Made by a program: the position numbers and the translations under genes. Shown here piece by piece: positions 55,996 to 64,000 of a stretch of 64,000 nt of DNA. The stretch's first letter is position 1. The number at the start of each line of letters is the position of its first letter. Origin of the DNA: Siphonodentalium dalli (lineage: Eukaryota; Mollusca; Scaphopoda; Gadilida; Siphonodentaliidae); contig CP136065.1 in the NCBI GenBank assembly GCA_032622095.1, positions 27,099,141 through 27,163,140 of the forward strand, in the 5' to 3' direction. The notes under the pieces are model-generated. The model was given only the letters and a program-made list of their open reading frames with translations, was not told the DNA's origin and searched no databases.

Positions 55996-58212
55996 ATGGC
56001 TAAAAAATCCAACTCTGAGCAAAACTGGTCTAATTATCGAAAAAAACGTAATGAAGTTATTGCTACAATACGCAAATCAAAAAAACAATATTTAACAAAA
56101 ACTGAAGAAGTTCTGAATGACAAAAGTTGTGAGCCTTCAAAGTGGTGGAAAACTCTACAAAATCTTTTATTCAAAAAGAAAAACAAATCGATTCCGCCCT
56201 TAGTAGTAGGGGATCAGGTTGTTATAACCAATGCTGAGAAGGCCGAAACACTAAATAACTATTTTTGTAGTATTTCTTTCGTTGACGAAACTGGAATAAC
56301 ATTGCCTCACAAATCTTTCAATCCATGGAGATCAACGCTATCAACGATCAAAATAACTCACGAATCGGTAAGATCTGCCCTAGAATCATTGAAAGCATCA
56401 AAAGCCTGTGGTCCTGACATGATAAATCCCAAAGTTCTCAAGAACTGTGCTACTTCGCTTAGCCTCCCCCTTGCTGAACTATTTAATACTTGCATTCAAC
56501 AGTCTTATTTCCCTCAAACATGGAAAAGATCAAACATTGTGCCAATATTTAAGAAAGACGAACCATCAGATGTCTCAAATTATCGACCAATAGCATTACT
56601 GAGCTGTATATCAAAAGTATTTGAAAGATGCATTTTTAATCATTTGTGGGAATTTCTCTCTTCAAACGGAATCATAACGCAATACCAGTCTGGATTTGTC
56701 CGAGGGGACTCCACCGTGTTCCAACTCACAGATTTGTATGATCACATATGTTCATCCCTAGACATTGGAAAAGAGATCAGATGTGTATTTTGTGACATAA
56801 GCAAGGCGTTTGATAAAGTCTGGCACCGTGGCCTTTTATATAAACTAGAAAGTATAGGTATTACAGGGAATCTGTTGAAACTTCTTGAGTCATATTTAAC
56901 TGACCGTGAACAGCGAGTCTTAATTGAGGGAGATCATTCTCAATGGAAACCTGTCATGGCGGGTGTGCCCCAAGGCTCTATACTAGGCCCCCTCTTTTTT
57001 CTTATCTACATTAATGATATAACGCAAAATGTTAACTGTCACATACGCTTGTTTGCAGATGATACATCCATATTTTTAACAGTTGAAGACCCTACATTGG
57101 CGGCCGAATTAATAAACGGTGATATTGAACGATTGGCATCCTGGTCACAAGAATGGCTTGTGAAATTTAACCCGACGAAAACTGAGACTCTCTTGATATC
57201 GCGTAAAACTGACCCCCCTGATCATCCCCGACTCCATATGTCTAACGAGGACGTAAATGAGGTGACTTTTCACAAACATCTGGGATTAACGTTTAACAAT
57301 CATGGCTCATGGGATGCTCATATAAATGACATTATAGACAGGGCCTGGAAACGAGTGAACCACCTAAGAAAATTTAAATACTACCTGGACCGTATAACTA
57401 TAGAGAGAATATATTTTGCTTATATAAGACCAGTCTTGGAATATGCCTCACCCGTATGGGACAACTGCACGCAAGCTGAAAGTGAGCTAATAGAAAAAAT
57501 TCAATTTGAAGCTGCTAGAATAGCAACGGGAGGAACTAGAAGCATAAACAGCATTGATATATTGGCAGACCTTGGTTGGGAAATGTTAAGTGAAAGGAGA
57601 ACTAAATTCAAACTACATCAATTCTATAAGATGTTCTATCGCAATTCGCCAGCATATCTTTACAACACTGTTAATCATAATCACCCAGGGGCTGACAGAT
57701 ATGACTTTCGGAGAACTGACTTAAGACCCCCTTTTTCGGACACATCATCATATCAACGATCATTCTTGCCCGCGACAACACGCCAGTGGAATAAATTATC
57801 TGATGACCTGAAAAACTCAGAAACTCTAGAAAATTTCAAATACAAATTGAATACCAATCTGCGCCTAAGACAAAAGAATGTTCGCCATTATAGCTATAGC
57901 AAATGCCGCAAAGCCCAGTTAATTCACACGCAACTTCGACTAGGATGCAGTAACCTCAATGATGATCTCAGTCGCAACCATTTAAACGAATCTGATAAAT
58001 GCTCATGTGGGGAAGTCGAGACTGCCGACCACTTTTTACTATATTGTCCCAGATACTCGACAATACGAATTGAAATTTTCTCAGTATTAGCACAAAATTT
58101 GTGGAGATCTGATATTTTACTTAAGGGATCTACTTCATTTCCTAAAAGACTCAATAAGGCCATATTTGAGGCAACTCAAACATTTATACTAACAAGCAAT
58201 CGATTTCGTTAA
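55996..58212 (+). CDS. Reverse transcriptase of a 5'-truncated LINE
   Basis: This 738-residue frame from the first ATG to the stop copies element RNA into DNA. It is open upstream to the insertion junction (about 55870), where the segment with CPAWLTCEIRRLIRQRRRLH, typical of the linker between endonuclease and RT, can be read. The true start is therefore lost and ATG 55996 is only the first internal Met. RT motifs are visible: SNYRPIALLSCISKVFE, AFDKVWH with catalytic Asp 267 just before it, GVPQGS (323-328) and FADD (353-356; Asp 355 and 356). Near the C-terminus Cys669, Cys671, His679 and Cys684 form a CxC-x7-H-x4-C motif, zinc-binding by analogy. There are no internal stops or frameshifts, so the insertion looks young. 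Without its endonuclease it should not move by itself. Confidence 0.92.
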   Translation: MAKKSNSEQNWSNYRKKRNEVIATIRKSKKQYLTKTEEVLNDKSCEPSKWWKTLQNLLFKKKNKSIPPLVVGDQVVITNAEKAETLNNYFCSISFVDETGITLPHKSFNPWRSTLSTIKITHESVRSALESLKASKACGPDMINPKVLKNCATSLSLPLAELFNTCIQQSYFPQTWKRSNIVPIFKKDEPSDVSNYRPIALLSCISKVFERCIFNHLWEFLSSNGIITQYQSGFVRGDSTVFQLTDLYDHICSSLDIGKEIRCVFCDISKAFDKVWHRGLLYKLESIGITGNLLKLLESYLTDREQRVLIEGDHSQWKPVMAGVPQGSILGPLFFLIYINDITQNVNCHIRLFADDTSIFLTVEDPTLAAELINGDIERLASWSQEWLVKFNPTKTETLLISRKTDPPDHPRLHMSNEDVNEVTFHKHLGLTFNNHGSWDAHINDIIDRAWKRVNHLRKFKYYLDRITIERIYFAYIRPVLEYASPVWDNCTQAESELIEKIQFEAARIATGGTRSINSIDILADLGWEMLSERRTKFKLHQFYKMFYRNSPAYLYNTVNHNHPGADRYDFRRTDLRPPFSDTSSYQRSFLPATTRQWNKLSDDLKNSETLENFKYKLNTNLRLRQKNVRHYSYSKCRKAQLIHTQLRLGCSNLNDDLSRNHLNESDKCSCGEVETADHFLLYCPRYSTIRIEIFSVLAQNLWRSDILLKGSTSFPKRLNKAIFEATQTFILTSNRFR

Positions 58213-58764
58213 TCGCCAATTGTATTTCTGATATTCACAATAAGTAGCTGCTCGAATTTGATAGTCTTCAGAGACACAAACAAAAAATGATATAGAAATA
58301 AATCATATACATGTATATAGCTAACAATGTAGCAATAATTTCAATAACTCGACCCAAAAAAAAAAAACTTAAATAAATTATAAAAAAAAAAGCCATATTA
58401 AGGTACTGGCAAACTATTGACTCCACTCGACACAAATAGTTTTAAATTTTTCTATGTAAAACAATAACATGCATAAGGGTAGTGATCATTGTAAATATAT
58501 GTGTTAATTGCTTTTTTCCTCTGTTCTCACCCAACTGTTCATTTATCTTCTAATCATGTTCTGTATCTCTTCCTATCACTTAATCTTAACTTCCACTTCT
58601 CACTGAACACTATATGTAATCTATTCTCCTCTGAGGAGATGGCTCTATATAAGCATCTGATGCTTGTTGTCAAATCCTCTTCCTCCCTTCTTGTCTTCTA
58701 TTCATACATGTGTCATGTTTTATAATTATATAATTTTGGGAAGAAATAAAATATTGTTTAAATC
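58213..58764 (+). other. 3' UTR and tail of the LINE
   Basis: Contains A-runs at about 58357-58368 and 58381-58390, a pyrimidine-rich part (58508-58620), and a small stem GAGGAGATGGCTCTATATAA near 58633. It ends in AT-rich text at the MITE junction. Confidence 0.6.
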
Positions 58765-59049
58765 AGAATGCATTGGCACAGGGCCCTTCTGATGGGTAAA
58801 GGGTTAATTATCCCGATGGTTTTCTAACCTTCTTCTTATTGTTGCTTGATTGGGTTAGGCCAATTTAAAAAATGACACTGTCTCCACTCTAGTTCACTAT
58901 GTTCATTCAACATCCCAGCTGAGTATTTCATTTTGCTTTAATAATAAAGTAGTGATAATTCTGTCTTCAGGTATATATTGCATTTTATTTTATTCACCTA
59001 CCGTTCTATTATGTGTGCCCATCTCTGAGTTTATCATTCTAAACTTCAG

Positions 59050-59091
59050 GATACACCAGAACATTCTCTCCCTCCCAACTCCCCACCACCA
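59050..59091 (+). CDS. QRICH2: QRICH2-like protein, exon 13 (residues 683-696), micro-exon
   Basis: Acceptor TTCTAAACTTCAG ends at 59049; donor CCA|GTAAGT follows 59091. The 42-bp phase-0 exon encodes DTPEHSLPPNSPPP, which joins the Pro-rich run of exons 12 and 14. The donor is a perfect GTAAGT. Its composition and phase fit the region. Confidence 0.65.
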
Positions 59092-60039
59092 GTAAGTTAG
59101 AATATCGGTTATAATTGTGTTTTTGTTTGTTTATACTGACTCGAGGCCTTTGAAGTGGGTTGATGCGAAATCACATAAAAGTCTGTAAAACAACTATCAT
59201 CAACAAGTACATGAAACATAGATTGACTTTGTTCTTATTTTCATTTTTAATAACTATCCAATAATGAGATTTCACACGATAAAACCATTGTTATTTTAAC
59301 ATCACTTTTACAGTGGAATTACTGATAAAAATTCAGTAAGAAACCTAAGTTTAATCGAAACTTTGTGGTGAACATTGGAAAAGGTCAAAGCATTTAAAAT
59401 ATTCTGAAAATCATATTCAGCAAAATTTGAAATACTACTTGATTAGCGATGTTTGTTGACCACTCTAACAGTTTTGTTTACATAACAGTGTTTGCAAGAC
59501 ACAAAATGATGTTATTCATGGAGAAATATCAATAATGAATATAAGAACAAAGTTGATCTATTTCTCCATGTTCTTAGTTGTGTTGTTTTAACAGACTTTT
59601 ATATTTTTTGCACATTTACCCACTGGGTATTCCTTGGGTGTCTCTTTAATTTTCCAAAGTTTTGTTCAGAGTTGTATATTACAGATGTATTCAGGGTTCC
59701 AGCCAGTAGGATGACAATCACGAGATTTGGATGCAACGCAATTTAGGATGACAAATAGCCGACTTATCTTGAAAAATATATATCACATTCACATCCTCAT
59801 GCAAATGTCAAGAATAAGATGATCTTGTCAACATGGAATCGATAGCTCAAAAAATATAATCTGTAGATGTTGCCATCAGAAAATGAGATCTTGTTTTACC
59901 GATACAAACATAACTTCAAGATGGCCAATAACCATATATACATCAATGAGCATCCCCTGACATTTTTGTGAGGTTTTTGTTATATTTTGGTGATATGCAA
60001 TTATTATTAAATAAAATAAGTTAAAAATATTATATGATT
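59092..60039. other. Intron 13 stretch, no feature recognised
   Basis: AT-rich intronic sequence without a supported exon or repeat. Confidence 0.4.
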
Positions 60040-60043
60040 TTAA

Positions 60044-60272
60044 CCCTTCCATGACTGGAGCTTCCTGAAATGTTGTGAAAACCCTGTGCTAATGCATTCT
60101 CTTATAAATGATAGATGTTACGTATATCCCATCGGGATAAGAGATTACATTGTCCTAACAATATTTACCTTGACCTCGTAAGCCAGTGCATTCTCTTATA
60201 TATGGGAGACTGGCATATATAAGAGAATGCACTGGCACAGGATATTTAATGCTGCACCAAAACAGTCGGGAT
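60044..60272. mobile_element. Family C TTAA-type MITE (copy C8, decayed)
   Basis: TTAA (60040-60043) and CCCTTCCATGACTGGAGC; one decayed and one short hairpin; then TTTAATGCTGCACCAAAACA and loss of the right terminus. Confidence 0.7.
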
Positions 60273-60674
60273 CCTGAATACATCTTTTATGTTTTGAATA
60301 AAAAAATCTTATGGTTAAATTTAATGTGGAGAATTTACTCTGGATATATGTATCAGCGTGAAATTTGATGCATTGTTGACCTGTTTGAATTGTTAATTTC
60401 AAGTTTCCATTGCTGGTGTTATGTTTTGATTGTTATATGTTCTTATTCTGATTATGTTATAAGAAGTTACATCACTGTTTGCATAAAATTACAATACTAT
60501 TTACGTGAAATTACATTGCTATTTTGATTTAAAGATATATGAACTTATCACTCATTGTATGAATTCTGTATAGGATGTTTATCCAAACTTGTGTGCATAT
60601 TTTATAATACAAACGTATATGGTAATATTAGTGTTCCTTTGGACTATATCGATAGGTTCATTCCATAATTGAGC

Positions 60675-60800
60675 ATGAGAATGAGGTCCCCAGAAGGTGA
60701 ATATAGCGATGCTAGCCCACTGTGCAGGGTAGCATCACTAAATTCACCCTCTGAGGACCTCATTCTGCAAATATCCAGCACTATATTCTCAGGCCTGTTC
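60675..60800. mobile_element. Family G stem, short copy (G6)
   Basis: AGAATGAGGTCCCCAGAAGG and its inverse, with the central GCTAGCCCACTGTGCAGGGT. Only the terminal stem of family G is present. Confidence 0.7.
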
Positions 60801-61285
60801 CCTAGTGCTGATTTAAAGATTCCTCATCGTGTAATATAATCTCATCTGCCAAATAATGACGAACGCCTGACATTTTGGCTGTAATAACCATGACTGCCAT
60901 ATAATAGTGAAAGCATTCACCAAAGGCTTTTTTCCAAAAAAATATTCAAAATACGGTTTTCAATTGTCAATATAAACACTTTACAATTAAGACATTTTCT
61001 CATACCTCCAAGTAACATGTGAATATTTCTATAATTGATGTCAGAAACAATTATAACCATTTAATTTGATAATGAGTCCCAATAATTAAATTGGTAACGC
61101 TCTCAGACTACAGGTGTATGGTATCACTCTTAATTGGTGGTTTGTGTCAAGAATCTAAATGCAACCACCCAACAATCGACAATACCCGAAAAATTTCTAT
61201 TTTTGTAACATGATGTATTATAATAATGATCAAGGCATTTGTTTTTCTCACATTCTATTTATTTCTGTCAAAAGTAATTATTAAC
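60801..61285. other. Intron 13 stretch, no feature recognised
   Basis: AT-rich intronic sequence. Confidence 0.4.
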
Positions 61286-61932
61286 CAGGTTCAGCCAACA
61301 TACGTGTAACTTGTAATGTGTGTTACTCTAGATATACAATTGGTTGGAAAAGTCCTGTGATTTTACAGTGCCTAAGCTACACGTTTTGAGATATCGATGT
61401 AACTTGTAGCAGAACGAACAATAATCCGGTGGTAAAGACAAGTCCACAGTGCGATTAGTTGTATGCTTAATTGACTTCAATCAAAACATAATCTTCCCAC
61501 GCATACAGTCTAGTCGCCTGCTACCTGAATAACCTTGGCAGCTCACTATAGAAGATCTTACATTCGCACATAGCTGTCATAAGCAACAAAAAGATGCCCA
61601 AAAAAAGACTGCTGCAAGAAAAAAGCAATTTAGGTTCTAGAAGGCATATGATCTATGCCTTTTAAATCCTGAATTGAGCCCGCCATACCGAATAGTAGTA
61701 GAAACTGAGAATAACGAGCGCCTGTTTACCATATATTGAGTTATTTCCTCCTTGGTTATCAGAAGATTAGATTATCTCCCATCGCTACACTTTTAGTAAT
61801 GCTACACATTTGACACAAAAATTCTAAACACTTTGAATGTGTATATGTAGGTGGAATGGTCACTTGAGTAAGGTTACTTTCATTGGCAGTGTAACACATG
61901 TTACTAGGTACATGTACGTGTGGCTGAACCTG
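61286..61932. mobile_element. Inverted-repeat element with CAGGTTCAGCCA termini
   Basis: CAGGTTCAGCCA at the left is inverted as TGGCTGAACCTG at the right, with similarity continuing about 43 bp inward (to GTGTTAC / GTAACAC). No exact target duplication was found. No transposase. Confidence 0.65.
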
Positions 61933-62040
61933 GCTATTATCGTCTGAAAGGTGAGAATATGTGATTCCTATTGTCTGTGTTCTGTTACACTGCTTTGTTT
62001 ATCTGTATGATAAACCTATTGTATTCTTAGACCAAGTCTT

Positions 62041-62742
62041 CGCGGTCCACAACTTGGGATATCGGTAGGCTTGATGCTGTTTTTGACCGATTCCCGCCCC
62101 GTTAGTCCTCTACAAGACTTTACACCCATAATCATGGGCAGGAGTTATCTTGCTTGTATGTCTTCGGATTAGGTCGAATGGATGCTTTGTGTATATGAAC
62201 ATAGAGGGCAGTCTGTCCCAAGCATGATGATATCAAACATGCATATATCAGAGTTCCGTTAAATGTCAAAGCAATGAGATTTATAAGTAAACAAAGCCTT
62301 GTTTTCCCGAATTTTTTTATTTGTCGTTCTATCAGAAAATGTATGTAAACAATATATTAAATGAATATATCATCAATTTACCTTTTTTTATCATGGTAAG
62401 TGATATACCATTTTGAAGACAGATTAATTGCCAACATGTCAGATGATTAATCACATTCAGGTTTTCACATGTATGCCCGGGTTCCACATGTAAACGTAGT
62501 ATGTCTTTTTAATGAAAGTACATTATAGAAGACTAACGGGACAGGACTTGGTCCAAAACAGCATCAGCCTAACCGATATCCCAAGCTGTTGTGGATAGGG
62601 GTGATAAGAAGACAGTCAGCCATGACTATATCACCCCTAACAATATACATGTATAGTCTATTAATATTATATTTATTTATAATTGTACTTTCCAAGTGTG
62701 TATATTGTAAATAAAATTATCCTATCCTATCCTGTCCTATCC
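62041..62742. mobile_element. Element with inverted arms and (CCTAT)n tail
   Basis: The arm at 62041-62115 (CACAACTTGGGATATCGGTA, GATGCTGTTTTTGACC, CCCGTTAGTC) is repeated in reverse complement at about 62528-62600. After the right arm, GTAAATAAAATTATCC and four CCTAT-like pentamers (62717-62742) look like a retroelement tail. Class unresolved. Confidence 0.45.
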
Positions 62743-62800
62743 GTGAAGACTTGATCTATGATATTCTGTGTGTGTTCACTCTATTGTATTCCATGTATCA

Positions 62801-63185
62801 CGCCTGAGTTTAACGTCTTAGCATCACCAAGTTCACCCACTGGGGACCTCATTCTGCATGGACTCATCTTATGGGAGACATAGACTCAGACTGAAGTTCC
62901 CATATGGTGAATATTGTGATGTACACCCATTGGGAACCTCGATTATGCAATGTGTCATCTGTCAATTTCGGGATATAGAGAATCGAAACTAAAAAAGAAA
63001 TTGAATCTAAGTTTCTATAGAAATTTGATAATAAAGAAACTTTCCAGAGAAGATGAGGCCTAAGAAGAATGAGGTCCCCAGATAGTGAATTTAGTGATGC
63101 CAGCCCGCTATGCGGGATAGCATCACTAAATTCACCTCTGGGGAACTCATTCTGCAAATGACAGGCACACTTAAACTCAGACTTG
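62801..63185. mobile_element. Family G MITE (copy G7, variant subfamily)
   Basis: GCCTGAGTTTAA at the left and TTAAACTCAGAC at the right; flanks CATGTATCA and CGTGTATGA resemble a decayed 9-bp duplication. The interior matches G4 (CTATAGAAATTTGATAATAA). It ends 39 bp before exon 14. Confidence 0.75.
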
Positions 63186-63223
63186 ACGTGTATGATCATG
63201 CACTCTATTGTAATTTTATACAG

Positions 63224-63310
63224 AGAGAGTTGACACCTCCACCACCACCACGTCCGCCAGCTCCAATGATGGGAATCACCCAGTCATTCTTCGACAGAGA
63301 AAGATTATCT
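63224..63310 (+). CDS. QRICH2: QRICH2-like protein, exon 14 (residues 697-725)
   Basis: Acceptor TGTAATTTTATACAG ends at 63223; donor TCT|GTAATA follows 63310. The 87-bp phase-0 exon encodes 29 residues: RELTPPPPPRPPAPMMGITQ and a short SFFDRERLS tail. Unspliced, the frame stops six codons later, which would give a short protein lacking DUF4795. I favour splicing to exons beyond the window. Confidence 0.68.
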
Positions 63311-63494
63311 GTAATAATTGTTGATTAGTTCTTGTTGAATTGTTCAGATTAATAGGGAGGTTTAGATTTAAAAACTTCTAACCTCCGCTCATCAATCAAC
63401 ACCAGACTATACTACTGCTCACAGTGTGATGGGAGGAGATCGTGCCCAATGGTAGAATAACTATATTCTGTTGATAAAATTCTGCATTCACACC

Positions 63495-63690
63495 TTTTTG
63501 CGAAAAGCCTGTGCCAATGCATTCTCTTATATATGCGAGTCTCCCATAGTGAGCCTCGCATATATAAGAGAATGTATTGGCCTAACAATATTTACCTTAA
63601 TATTGTACGCCAGTGCATTTTCTTATATATGTGAGTTCCCTATGGGAGACTCGCTTATATAAGAGAATGCACTGGCAGATGAAAGGGTTA
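63495..63690. mobile_element. Family C MITE (copy C9, 5' decayed)
   Basis: Two C-type hairpins (about 63510-63580 and 63610-63675), then GATGAAAGGG and TTAT. The left terminus is not recognisable. Confidence 0.7.
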
Positions 63691-64000
63691 TTACCTTAGT
63701 TTGGCACATTTCATGTCTGATTGAGAACTAATGAAATCACGTTATGTGTTATGTTGCAAATACTTTGTTTGGAAATAGAACATAGATTATTACTGGATAA
63801 ATTTTCCCACATTTAGCACATAGAATTATAGTTTGTTATGACTGATGACTGGGCAAAGTTATAAGTTTTTTTTAATCTGCACCTTCGTAATGTTTAAGCT
63901 CTGATTAGTAGAAGAAACTTCAATTTTATAACATTTTGTTTCTAATTGTTAAACTTGTTTCACTTTATTGTTTTGAATGTTTGTTCATAACTTTATTGAT
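63691..64000. other. Start of intron 14, no feature recognised
   Basis: AT-rich intronic sequence to the window edge. Confidence 0.4.

Larger units (their letters stand above)
55869..58764 (+). mobile_element. 5'-truncated non-LTR retrotransposon (LINE) inside A6
   Basis: The 2.9-kb insert carries a reverse-transcriptase frame and about 550 bp of 3' sequence ending GAAATAAAATATTGTTTAAA. The left junction falls inside the coding frame, so the endonuclease part and any ORF1 are absent, as in ordinary 5' truncation. No target duplication is seen; instead the MITE target lost about 24 bp. The clade is not certain (Jockey/CR1/L2-like by the RT motifs). Confidence 0.88.
55550..58803 (+). mobile_element. 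Family A TTAA-type MITE (copy A6) disrupted by a LINE
   Basis: Left terminus CCCTTTACCCAACAAACCGG after TTAA (55546-55549); right terminus GATGGGTAAAGGG before TTAA (58804-58807). The second hairpin is broken after GCGAGGCGAC (55868) and resumes at AGAATGCATTGGCACAGGG (58765). About 24 bp of hairpin are missing at the junction, compared with A1. Confidence 0.88.

Noticed and set aside
62032-62066. Apparent exon between a TTCTTAG acceptor and a GTAGGC donor
   Set aside because: The segment lies in the left arm of an inverted-repeat element, and its length does not keep the phase-0 pattern of the neighbouring exons.
63224-63328. Exon 14 as the last coding exon ending at the stop after LSVIIVD
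   Set aside because: Possible, but a GT donor lies exactly after LS in phase 0, and QRICH2-like proteins normally continue to DUF4795, which has not appeared yet.

Overview
The window is eukaryotic and non-coding for most of its length. It holds introns with GT/AG borders, dense MITEs (short non-autonomous DNA transposons), two satellite arrays, a LINE fragment and a tRNA-derived SINE. The high density of the ACATGT palindrome, the flagellar QRICH2-type gene and the style of the repeats suggest a marine invertebrate animal, perhaps a lophotrochozoan or an invertebrate deuterostome. I cannot name the species.

One host gene runs left to right through the whole window. It is the 5' part of a QRICH2 (glutamine-rich protein 2 / DUF4795 family) homologue. 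I can place fourteen exons: 1499-1981, 21636-21719, 29080-29133, 31191-31355, 34904-35098, 35333-35428, 38171-38216, 40063-40139, 42593-43210, 43721-43852, 44313-44351, 53520-53576, 59050-59091 and 63224-63310. All junctions are phase 0 except exon 7/8 (phase 1). Together they encode about 725 residues and continue past the right edge. The product begins with a conserved N-terminal block, continues as coiled coil with an internal exon duplication and an SSRPT repeat, and turns proline-rich in exons 10-14. An RFX X-box match lies about 360 bp upstream of the start codon, which fits a ciliary gene.

The introns are a layered transposon landscape. At least five MITE families flanked by TTAA (piggyBac-like: A, B, C, E, F) are present, and three of them (A, B, C) share the same roughly 70-bp hairpin although their termini differ. 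There is also a TA-flanked palindromic family (D), a family with about 9-bp duplications and an internal stem (G), three hAT-type elements with exact 8-bp target duplications, two other TA-flanked elements, and several unclassified inverted-repeat elements. Nested insertions give a relative chronology: A in D, A in C, hAT in G, LINE in A.

Two large tandem arrays fill introns. One at 24.25-28.25 kb has a 483-bp higher-order unit (155+164+164) and is bounded by a 12-bp inverted repeat. One at 44.4-50.07 kb has a 106-bp unit made of 42+64-bp related halves. The only long open frame outside the host gene is the reverse transcriptase of the 5'-truncated LINE at 55.87-58.76 kb.
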